NCBI GenBank assembly: GCA_037176845.1
Contig: JAYKXP010000024.1
Location: forward strand, 186,001-250,000
Length of the DNA: 64,000 nt
Direction of reading: 5' to 3'
DNA from: Paramarasmius palmivorus
Lineage: Eukaryota; Basidiomycota; Agaricomycetes; Agaricales; Marasmiaceae
The translations under genes and the position numbers were made by a program. Shown here one piece after another: positions 11,907 through 21,258 of the stretch. The notes beneath the pieces were generated by a model that ran no database searches, had not been told where the DNA came from, and saw only the letters and a list, made by a program, of their open reading frames with translations. Numbering within the stretch: the first letter of the stretch is position 1; the number at the start of each line of letters is the position of its first letter.

Positions 11907-14659
11907 ATGGCACCTCGCTTCGTTCCTCCCCTTGACCAAGATGCCCTGTCCACTCTATTTATTGACCCTATGCTAGGTTCTCCTCTCCAAATCTACATAG
12001 AGAAGGACGTTCAGAACAGAGATTCTCTCATTTCCCTCATAACGGTGAGCACCCATACCTTTCATATGTTTTTAAAGCGTACGAGAAGCAAGAACGGACC
12101 CTGATTTCGATTTTAATTCGGATTATTTTAATTTCGCGTTTATACTGACCGGTTTTCTTTTATGTCATGTACAGAAACATGGAGGAACAATATCGCCTGG
12201 GTATAGCCATGTACCTTATATCCTAGGTACGCGTTGGTGGTTTTTCATTGCGCGTCAGTGTCGGTGGCTCATTACTCGTTCAGTGGATCCTTTGAAGCCA
12301 TCAGGACAAAGCCTTTACCGACAATATGCTGCAAAGAAGGGCAAGATTGTATTGAATGCTCAATGGGTGAATGAGTGTATCAAAGCTGGGCAGTTGCAGA
12401 CGTTTCATACGAACTGGGCAGGATGCAAGGTTACTGGAAACGAGACGTTCGTGTTCTGTCTCTCTTCTTTGCGGTTATGGAATCTCATTAGTGCAACAGT
12501 GCATCCCCTACACCAGCAGAAATCCTCTCTGTACCACCCCCAGTACCACCACAACCTCCACCGATGGACATTGACAGCCAACAACAACAGCAGCAGCAGC
12601 AACAACAACAAATCCCTGCACCACAACCCCCTCCACACCCAATCCTGCACCCAGTCGACCAACTCGTCGCACACAACTCTTATTATCCTCTATTCCCACC
12701 ACACCCGCATATACATTCTCTTCCACCGCCTCCAAGAGATACCACCGCACCTCCGCCTCCACCTCCTCAGTCATGGCAGCCTTCAGGGAGCATAGCACCG
12801 CAACAAACACATATCTCTGCTACGCATCCCCAGTTGATACATCGACCTTCACAAGCGTACCGAGAAGACGCATGGACGGAAACCTACAACCCCAACGAAG
12901 ATCCTATGGTTGCTCCTGCACCGTATGATTATAGGTATCGTGAAGAGCATGAACATGCCGCTTGGGGGTCTTACTACGATCCAGGAGTGAGTTTTCACTT
13001 GTTTCTCTTTTCTTGTTTTCGTACATAGGTCTAACTATGCGCTTAGTACGACCAAGCATACGACCATACAGCCACAGGCGGCTACCTCGATGATCCTAAC
13101 GAACCTCCTCCGACAACGACATCTCCACCGCCCCCGCCCCCGCCCGCACCAGCGCCTATTGCAGGTCCTTCTACGGCTCCTATACCACCACAACCACAAC
13201 AATCAGCACCAACGGCATCGGAAGCGTCAGAGAAGCCTCCGAGAGGAAGAAAACGAACGCGTCAAGCCGTAAGTTAAAGCATGCTGTCTGTACTGGCTTT
13301 ATCATTCTTCTCTGACGTGCACCATGTTCTTTTTTCTTCTTCTTCTCCTTTACGTTCTTATTACAGCCCCCACCAGCCGTTCCACCTTCGACTCTCGTAA
13401 ACCGTCACCCCCCAGCACGGTCGCCTACACCCCCAACGCGTGTTATTAAAAGCACGTATGGGGGTAATTTGTTCACGGCCGAGGATATTCAGTATCTCAA
13501 GAGGTATATTGATTATTCACGAGAGCAGGGGTTGGTTTTGAGGTAAAGTGGTTCTGGGTTCTCCTTCGGTGTACATTAAGGGGCTGACCGGTTGTGTAAT
13601 GACATAGTCTACGTGAGATATGTGAGAGGATCGCTATTAAGGTGTGTTTTTTTCTTACATACATATGTGCCGTCCCTTTCATTATCCTGATTGCTGATTA
13701 CGCGGATGTTTAGGCACCGCATCATTCGTACGTTCCTTCTTTTTTTTCTTCATCCGCGACAGGTATTAATGAAATTTGTAGCTTCTATTCATGGAGGAGG
13801 TACTGTAACAAACATCGCATCAAACTGGGCGGATATACGATGTCCGCGGATCGGTCCGAGTCGCCTACGCCTGGGCCTGAGGAACCAGAGATTGAGGAAG
13901 AGGAGGTTGTTGCTTTGACGGGTCCGGGGCTGGGTCCGAGTGGTATGAGGAACGGGCACGGGCATGGGAACGATCTCAATCACCATCATACGCGTGATGA
14001 CACAGGACCGCGTAATCGCTCACCAACACCCCCGCGGGTGTTACATCGCAGTACGACGGGGAAGGGTGTAGCGTTCACGAATGAGGATATTCAATTCTTG
14101 ATACGCTTCATGGAGTATAGAAAATCGCAGGGAAGGCTTGATATGGTTGCTTTTTGGAAGGATGTTGCGACAAAGGTACGTGCTTTGATAGGCCAGGTCT
14201 TTTGTCAATGCTGATTGGATGGTATCTTCAACCTCAGGCTCCGCATCACTCTCGGGCATCCTGGATGAAGTATTGGAGACGACACAAACATGAACTCGAC
14301 CGAACGAATACCGACGATCCGATGCCAACACGACCTGATAAGAAGATGCGATATAGTCGTGAAGACGACGTTTTACTCGCAAAGTTCTTTTGCAACCAAC
14401 CGGAAGGGACATCTGATAAAGTATTTCAAGCTTTTGGTCGTCAGGTATGTTTGTTGCCTTTGGGAGTCAAAGGATAAGACTAACATTGATTTGATTGTTC
14501 GTTGCCGTTGTTGTTGTGTAGAACCCTCATCACCCGTGGAAAGGTTGGCAAGAGCACCATCGAATACATAAAGCCAAAATCGACTATTACATTAAGATGC
14601 TGAAGAATGGGGAGAGTATCGATGATATTCCTGATGATGTCGAGCCCCCGTCTTCGTAA
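11907..14659 (+). CDS. Rap1-like telomere protein with BRCT and three Myb-type repeats
   Basis: The first exons (MAPRFVPPLDQDALSTLF) build a BRCT domain. Key parts are the HGGTISPGY turn after an intron at about 12046-12176 and IVLNAQWVNECIKAGQLQ, where Trp is the BRCT hallmark. A long low-complexity part follows, with a Gln run near 12,580 and proline-rich blocks. Three repeats of one module then appear: FTAEDIQYLKRYIDY...APHHSFYSWRRYCNKH (about 13,470-13,830), FTNEDIQFLIRFMEY...APHHSRASWMKYWRRH (about 14,070-14,290) and YSREDDVLLAKFF...NPHHPWKGWQEHHRIH (about 14,350-14,580). The pattern acidic-helix, xPHHxxxSW, basic helix is that of the Rap1 Myb domain. The protein ends a few residues after repeat 3, so no Rap1 C-terminal (RCT) domain is visible. 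The Rap1 assignment is from BRCT plus Myb architecture; the exact role is inferred. Confidence 0.8.
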
Positions 14660-14850
14660 TTGCATTGATATTTCGAATTCACTTGGAATTCTTATTCATT
14701 TTCTTGGGTCTTGAAGCTGTAGCACATAATTAATGACTTGTAGCATTAACTATCCTTATCGGTTTTGGTGTAACAGTAGTATTATACTTATCTTGGTACC
14801 GCGATAGACAGAATAGATATCTTTGTGACGCTTGATCTCTTACCGCGACC

Positions 14851-16363
14851 ATGCCCGAGTTCCTCACTCAAGAACAGATTGACCAGGTATGTTTTATTTT
14901 GAATCTCTATGACTACCAACTGAAAAATATATCTCCGTCGCAGTTTTCCCAGAACGGGTGAGAGAAGAGTATTGCTTTTCACTACCAAATTCCTCGGATC
15001 TGAGACGCAATGAACAGATATCTCCTCATACCCGGTTTCTTGGATTTGGTCGACACCAACGCTCTCCTCTCCCGCGCCAAACACCTACTCGACGAGTTTC
15101 CTATCGAAAACCATCCTAGAGTGGGTCACCATCCATCCTTGTCTGGATGCCCTTCCCGTATAACTTATCCCATCTTACCGGTATAACTTTAGACCAAATT
15201 CACAACGGGAGACGACAATCACGTAGGAGATGATTATTTCCTTACCTCTGGCGACAAGATGTGAGTCCATGTACAAGGCCTACTTCGGGACGCTGATGGA
15301 ATTACTGTGATTGTGATGGATTTCAAGACGATTCTTCTTGGAAGAGGATGCTGTTGATAAGAACGGGAGCCTGACCAGGGAGAAGCAAAAGGCTGTGAAC
15401 AAGATTGGGCACGGTGTGTGGCTATTCCTGTTCATGGGTGACGATCGTATTGATTTTGAGCCATTTTCAGGACTGCATGAACTTGACCCACTGTTTAGGA
15501 AGGTTACACTAGAAAACGAACGTTTGCAGGCTCTCGTTCGGGATCTCCAGTTCCACGCCGACCCCGTAGGTATGACACGAGTCAATTAGAGTACTCGGCT
15601 ACAGATGACGGTCGCACAACCACAGCTCTACAGTCCATGGTGATATGCAAACAGCCGGAGATAGGCGGTGAAGGTGCGCTTTACTCGCTTTTTCAATTGT
15701 TTGATGGCTCATGCAATTATTCAGTCCCCGAACATAATGATTCGTACGCCCCCATCCCTCGAATCAAGATGTGAAGAAGTTCGCTAACGATTAGAATTGG
15801 ATAGGACTTTCCTGGTATGTCTTAGCTTGCTTCCATGAGAACGAAAACTGACGAGCCACCGAGAAAGTATACAGATCCTCCGTCAGCATTGGGGTTCTGG
15901 ATTGCACTGGAACACTGTACTCCGGAGAATGGTGCTCTATCATTTCTTCCAGGCTCACATCTCAAAGCTCCCATCACCAAACGGTTCGTACGGCTCCCGA
16001 GCGGCGGGACTGGTTTTGAATCCCTTTCGACACCCGAACTTGAAGCGCAGTATGCTGCTGCTTCTCAGGGAAAATACGTGCTAGAAGCATGTAATCCCGG
16101 TATGTTATAACGGCTTCCTTCATACATACCCTCTGACGCTCATCTTTGAAGGTGACCTTGTGTTGATACACGGCTCGGTACTTCACAAATCAGAACGCAA
16201 CACCAGCCAACGCACTCGATTCGCCTACACCTTCCACATGATCGAATCACCGCCTCGAGCCCTCTACGACGGTAAGAATTGGCTGCAACCCACGCCCAGT
16301 ATGCCTTTCCCGCATATTTTGGATAAACCGAACATGGCTTTAGTTAATCCCGCTCTGGCTTGA
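14851..16363 (+). CDS. Phytanoyl-CoA dioxygenase-like Fe(II)/2-oxoglutarate oxygenase
   Basis: The protein is a PhyH-family oxygenase related to the cytosolic PHYHD1 group. It begins MPEFLTQEQIDQFSQNGYLL, the usual opening of the family, and ends NMALVNPALA-TGA. The metal-binding His-x-Asp is in PEHNDSTFLY at about 15,730-15,810, with an intron just after. The distal His lies in GDLVLIHGSVLHKS near 16,160, followed by the Arg of RTRFAYTFHMIE that typically holds 2-oxoglutarate. ALGFWIALEHCTPENGALSFLPGSH is the core strand region of the jelly roll. About 300 residues is normal for the family. The substrate is unknown. It is convergent with the carboxymuconolactone-decarboxylase-like gene. Confidence 0.88.
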
Positions 16364-16439
16364 TTCCATATCTTTGTCTTGATTGGATATTGTACAATAT
16401 GATTTCCGTTCATCGTGTACACTGCGCACTCGAACCTAA

Positions 16440-17245
16440 TCACTTTAGAAGTCCTTCTGCTTTCAACTTCTTCACGGCCTCTTCTGCAACACGGAAGCTT
16501 TCCATTCCGGTCCTATCGTGGATGAGAATCAGAATTAGCGGAAGTCTTCGAATGTAAAGAGACCGACATACGGAATCCCACAATAAACCGCGGTATGTAA
16601 AAGCGTCTCACGAATCTCAATTTCCGAAGCTCCGTTTGCTACCGCGCCTCTGTTGAAAGAAGATCTGAGAATAGACCAGTGGGAGCTGGTGCGAAGCGAG
16701 CGCACCTAATATGACCTGCCAGCTAGGCTGAATGAGCTACTCCCACTCGTTTCCGATAGATTGGTCATAGCGTACCTCTGCGTGTTTTGCTTGAAAGGCG
16801 AGTAAAGCTATGTTGATCAAGCTTCTCTGTTTCAGTTCGAGTCCAGGTCTTGTCCAGATGGTGCCCCAGCCGACCTGTGTATCACGTATATTGAGAGGAG
16901 GGTATCTTGTGCCTGCTGGATCATTCTGCTTGCCTCCGTTGCCAGCTGTAAAAAGTGTTATCGAGTGAATGGACCCGGCTTGACAAATTTCCGTACTTCT
17001 TGCATTGGTTGCATGAATTCAGATGCACCCTTCAAACACATCTTCATGAGAACAGCTCGTATTTTGCAAAGTGCGATCATACTTTCGCGAGTTGGTCATC
17101 CACATATTTGTCTCCCTGAAGAGCATCAAATGTTAGAGAACAGAGGCTGGTGAAATGTAATGGCACTAACCATTACGCAGCGCCGAACAGACATCCCTGC
17201 ATCGTATATCTCTTTATGTGCTTGTTCATTTGGCCTGGAGGACAT
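16440..17245 (-). CDS. Carboxymuconolactone decarboxylase family protein
   Basis: No single open frame reveals this gene. Assembled from the minus strand, exon 1 (17171-17245) encodes [20 protein letters not shown] and then RRCVM. The next exons give [45 protein letters not shown]...[26 protein letters not shown]...[10 protein letters not shown] and [20 protein letters not shown], ending at 16440. Every junction keeps the canonical family alignment, including [10 protein letters not shown] and the [10 protein letters not shown]...YCGIP block. About 140 residues matches PcaC-type proteins. One intron (16875-16933) has GC-AG borders. Members include 4-carboxymuconolactone decarboxylase of the protocatechuate pathway and AhpD-like peroxidase partners; the Cys pair of AhpD is not evident, so a decarboxylase-like role is more likely. 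It is divergent from the HIBADH-like gene over only 192 bp. Confidence 0.87.
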
Positions 17246-17437
17246 GGTTGCTTGGGAAGAAATGGGCGATGAGAGCAGGAGGTCCGAGTGCGATGACGCA
17301 CTGAAACACTACGGGCCGCACGAAGTAAAGTTGAGCCTGATTGACCTGGTGACTCTTCCAGTTGACACTGGTGTGAGTACACCTCACGATTACAACTGTC
17401 AACAACAGTTCTCAGCCTTGAACAGCTCATTCATAGG
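17246..17437. promoter_or_regulatory. Short bidirectional promoter region
   Basis: Only 192 bases separate the start codons of the divergent carboxymuconolactone-decarboxylase-like and 3-hydroxyisobutyrate-dehydrogenase-like genes. Shared regulatory elements are therefore likely. I recognise no specific factor site or TATA box. Confidence 0.45.
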
Positions 17438-18614
17438 ATGACGTCCGACTCGATGTCCTTCCCGAAACGATACGGATGGATTGGTCTGGGGGCTATGGGA
17501 TATCCCATGGCTACTCAATTGTGTCAAAGGCTGCCGCCGTCCAGTTCGCTTGTGATCCATGACATCGACCAGGACGTCCTTCATCGATTCAAACAGGAGA
17601 ATCTCGGTTCGATACCTGTTACCACTGCAGCCAATGCCAAAGAAGTCACGGAGAATTCAGTGAGGCGAGCAGTCCACTGATAGACATAGTAGAAGCTGAA
17701 ATCGGTATAGGATTGTGTGATTACCATAGTGCCAGAAGGGGTCCATGTCAAAGCCGTATATCTAGCCCCAGAGACAGGTGTCCTGGCAGCCGATCTTGCA
17801 GGCAAGCTACTCATTGATTGGTAAGTCGCCTTCATTAGCAAATAGTAGCTTGAAGTAATCTTACCCTCGTAGTTCCACGATAGATCTTGAGACATCACTA
17901 GCAGTCGGCGACGCTGTACGCGAAGCTTCTGATGGCAAAGCGCATTTCTACGATGCTCCTGTGTCTGGCGGGACAGCGGGTGCTGAAAGGGCGACGCTCA
18001 CCTTCATGGTTGGGGCAGCAGAGAGCGAACCGATGTTCCCTGTGCTCAAGCAGATATTCTCGATGATGGGAAAGACGGTTTACCCCGTCGGAGGTCGCAG
18101 TCTAGGGCTAGCGGCAAAGTTGAGCAACAATTATCTTTCGGGAATGATTACAATCGCAACATCCGAGGCGATGAATCTTGGGATGCGCCTTGGTATCGAC
18201 CCCAAAGTCCTGAGTAACTGTTTCAAGACAAGTTCTAGTTCAAATTGGGTGAACAATACCATCAACCCAGTTCCTGGAGTATGTCCAGATGCCGTGACAA
18301 GTAAAGACTACGAAGGAGGTTTCAAAGTCAGTCAAGCAACACACCATGAAAAAGATGGCTGGCTAACCAATCGACACCAAGGTTCAATTGATGAAGAAAG
18401 ACGTGACACTCGCCGTTCACGCTGCAAACCGTGTAGGAGCGAAACTAGTCCTAGCCGATGCAGGATTGAATGCGTATTCGGAGGCTTCGGAGGATCCACG
18501 CTGTAAAGGCAGAGATTGTCGTGTCATGTACAGGTGGTAAGTAACCTTTTGCTCAAGATACTTGTGTGAATCATGACTTTGGAATGAAGGTTAGGCGGCG
18601 TTGACCCCCGCTAG
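17438..18614 (+). CDS. 3-hydroxyisobutyrate dehydrogenase-like (beta-hydroxyacid dehydrogenase)
   Basis: This NAD(P)-dependent enzyme oxidises 3-hydroxy acids such as 3-hydroxyisobutyrate in valine breakdown. The N-terminal Rossmann motif is YGWIGLGAMGYPMATQL. DAPVSGGTAGAERATLTFM contains the substrate-binding block and GLAAKLSNNYL the catalytic Lys. The C-terminal all-helical domain includes SNWVNNTINP, DYEGGFKVQLMKKDV and DAGLNAYS. Three or more introns are needed, and the last splice yields RWLGGVDPR-TAG at 18612-18614. The N-terminus (MTSDSMSFPKR) is short and shows no clear mitochondrial presequence, unlike typical HIBADH, so the true substrate or location may differ. Confidence 0.9.
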
Positions 18615-20022
18615 CACAATCGGGAGGAAATAACGCGCATGACTATAGTGCATGTCAGAATGTAGCACGGAAAGTGTACGGTATGCAAAGCACATAACAA
18701 TGAAGTTGAATCCAAGATGATCAAATGACACGTGTGCACACAGTTGGAAAGCTTTTGTAGAGAAGTAGTCGAAGGTTGTCCGTGTGTGCATGAGATATTG
18801 CATGAGGTATATTGACCAATTCTATTTACAGATAACGCGTGTACGAGTGGGTTTCCTAGCAGGTCAATTCATAGAGCAGTCGCTACGATCAGAGTAAGTA
18901 AACTGAAAAATGTAAGTATTATATAACACACCTCTTGGACCCAAAGCCACTTCCTACTGAGAGCCGGGAACCTGGTAACAGAGAGATTAGTTTAACTTCC
19001 AGGCGACATAAAGGACGAGAAAATATCAGTCCCGAAAGATGGTATGATTGAAGGCAGCACAGCGTATGAAAGCTAGCCATTCAAGAAGAAAGTATACATC
19101 ACAAGAACCGAATAATGAGACGAAACCTACCGAGTTTAAGGACAAGCGAACCCTCGTGAAGGGAGTTGAAGACAAAGTACAAGTCGAAAAAAAAAATCCG
19201 CGTCTGGCACAAATAGTAAATTGGCACGTGGCTGACCAATGATTCCCACGAAAACCGTGACCCGCCACCAACCGAAGCACTCGCTGATTCCTGATTCTTA
19301 TTACCCTTGCTTATCGAGGCCACCAACCTCCAAGTGTCACACTTTCGAGTCGGTCAGCTCATGTAACTGCTTGAAATACTTATCATTTTTGCGTCGCTCT
19401 GCTGATCATAAACGTCTTGGAAGTTCCTCACTTCGCTCGGATTCTTTACTAGCCAGTACTGCGATCAGTACTACATTTCTCGTCAAGCTTGTACTGCCAC
19501 AGTGTTCTCCGGTTAATAAACTCCAACTATTGAGGAGCCGACTCAAGAGACTAACCGGTCGACGGATGGTCCTGATCAAGGTACTGGCCATTGAGCCGGT
19601 ACCGGTAATCGATGGTCAATGCAGAGCCCGAACAGGGCCTCAGCTTTACGAGGCCCATCGTGTCGTATTCTCTTCACTCGTAGTCTCTTCACTCTTCAGA
19701 ATTTAACTGTGTACGACAGGTTTCAAAGTAGGTCAGCAGGTCTCGAATTTCAGGGTCAACTTCTCAATATCTTGAGGGCGCAGCGTTATATTTCCTAATG
19801 GAGCGGACAATCCTTTGGCGAAAGTTCTAATGGTCGTGGAAAGAGTTACGACAGGCATGGGACAATGAAAACTCAATTATCCGACTGCCACAAGTCTACC
19901 GAACCATTGTCCTTTCATTTACTTATTTAAAGGAGGTAGCCGGAAGCAGCATCACAATCATTCCTTTCTACCATCCGCCGTCCTGGCTCTGGGCAAGTTC
20001 CTCGTCCCAATAGTACGGTAAT
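18615..20022. other. Intergenic region, 1.4 kb
   Basis: No gene is supported. The right edge is the promoter of the next gene, with an AT-rich TTATTTAAA at about 19,923-19,931. A perfect 10-base palindrome CCGGTACCGG sits at 19596-19605 inside a weak larger inverted repeat. Remaining open frames are short and show no family features. Confidence 0.45.
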
Positions 20023-20948
20023 ATGCATTTCAAGTCTGTCTTCCGAGTCAAGAAGAGGTGAGGATCTTATCTCTAAGATAGATATCTTGCTAATAGCTAA
20101 AACGTTAGGAAATCACTCTCTGAATGCTCGATCGATTCGGAGAAGACTGTTCTCAACGACTTTCCGATCTCGACTTCAAACAGCCCCGTCGCTCTGGAAG
20201 CACCGTCAGTAACAAGTCGAACAGGCCAGTATACAAGGGGGCCTTTCCTTTGAAGCCCTCGGATATCTCGTTGCCACTCAAACTTGATGTGGATAGTATC
20301 CACTCTGGCAGCTCGTGTACGTTCGACGAGGAAGATTACCTTTTCAACAAAGAATTTGGGTTAAGATGCTCGTCTCCACCTCCCTTCCTCCTCGACAAAA
20401 ATATCCTCGCCCAGTTTCCAGAGCCACCGCAGCATATTCCTATTCCTTTACCAACCGTGCGCCCTCTCAATATACAGAAGAAAACCCTCTCGGCGTCATC
20501 AGATGATCTTTTGCCGCCGCTCAGCTCGAAAATGGAGCAGTTGTTGATACAGCAACGAGAGGAGCGCTTGAGGCAGGCTAGTAGGTTTGCTACCAGGCGC
20601 CCACCTATCATCCGCTCCGCGTCTGACGCGTCGCGCCATCACCCGCCTCCCCAGGTCTACGCGCAGCCTGTTGCCACCAGATCTCAATCCTCTCTGGGCA
20701 ACCCCGGCTACTTCATCCACAGACCTGTTCGTCGTCCCTCCACTCGAAGCCTTGGTCGCGAGGTTCAGCTCAAATCTGGACCTGTCCCAAGGAGGCCCGT
20801 GGTTCGACACGGCCAGCCTTCCGATGTTGACATTTATTGCCGCAAGCCTCTTCCCGAGCTACCCAAAGACAAAGCCCCCGCGCCAGTGAGCCACCGCTCC
20901 CCGAAGGCGAGGAGGAAAGTTCACCGCCTCAGTACGTGTCCTGAATGA
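20023..20948 (+). CDS. Uncharacterised Ser/Pro/Arg-rich protein
   Basis: I do not recognise a family. A likely first exon encodes MHFKSVFRVKKR and ends at a good GTGAGG donor; the following frame gives RKSLSECSIDSEKTVLNDF but closes at a stop near 20,253. The long open frame from 20124 to 20948 is shifted by one base and carries the main body: acidic FDEEDYLFNKEF, proline-rich segments, a Glu/Arg helix KMEQLLIQQREERLRQ and a basic tail RSPKARRKVHR. A further weak intron or a frame error must join the two. The protein is mostly disordered, and several RSAS/RRPS sites look like kinase targets. Alternatively translation begins at 20124. Existence of the gene is likely; the 5' structure is not settled. 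Confidence 0.55.
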
Positions 20949-21258
20949 GGGCGCTATCATTTTTCTCCAGCACATCCTTATCATTATTATTCGTATATCG
21001 ATCGCTCCTCGACATTTACTTTGCTCTTGGACATTGCCACGATGCTCATGTCCCTCACGCTCCTTACGCTCTCCTTTGTATCGTTAGACTTTTACGCTTA
21101 CCGTCACGACATTCATTACCTCTCTTGTACCACTCACTATTTAGATGTAGAATAGAGTACACAAACACTGTAGAATTTCCACGCTCCTTCACCAAAATGT
21201 TTCTGTAATTCATTCGTGACTCCCAATAAACTCCACCATATCACTTAGTCTGTAGACA
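20949..21258. other. Convergent intergenic region
   Basis: These 310 bases separate the 3' ends of the uncharacterised gene and the TAPT1-like gene. They are pyrimidine-rich on the plus strand and hold no supported gene. Confidence 0.5.

Noticed and set aside
12570..12620. CAG/CAA repeat as a candidate microsatellite element
   Set aside because: It lies inside the RAP1-like coding sequence and simply encodes a Gln run in a disordered linker.
12405..12810. Leu/Val/Cys-rich antisense frames over the RAP1-like gene
   Set aside because: They are mirror products of the CAG/CCA-rich coding repeats encoding Gln and Pro on the plus strand.
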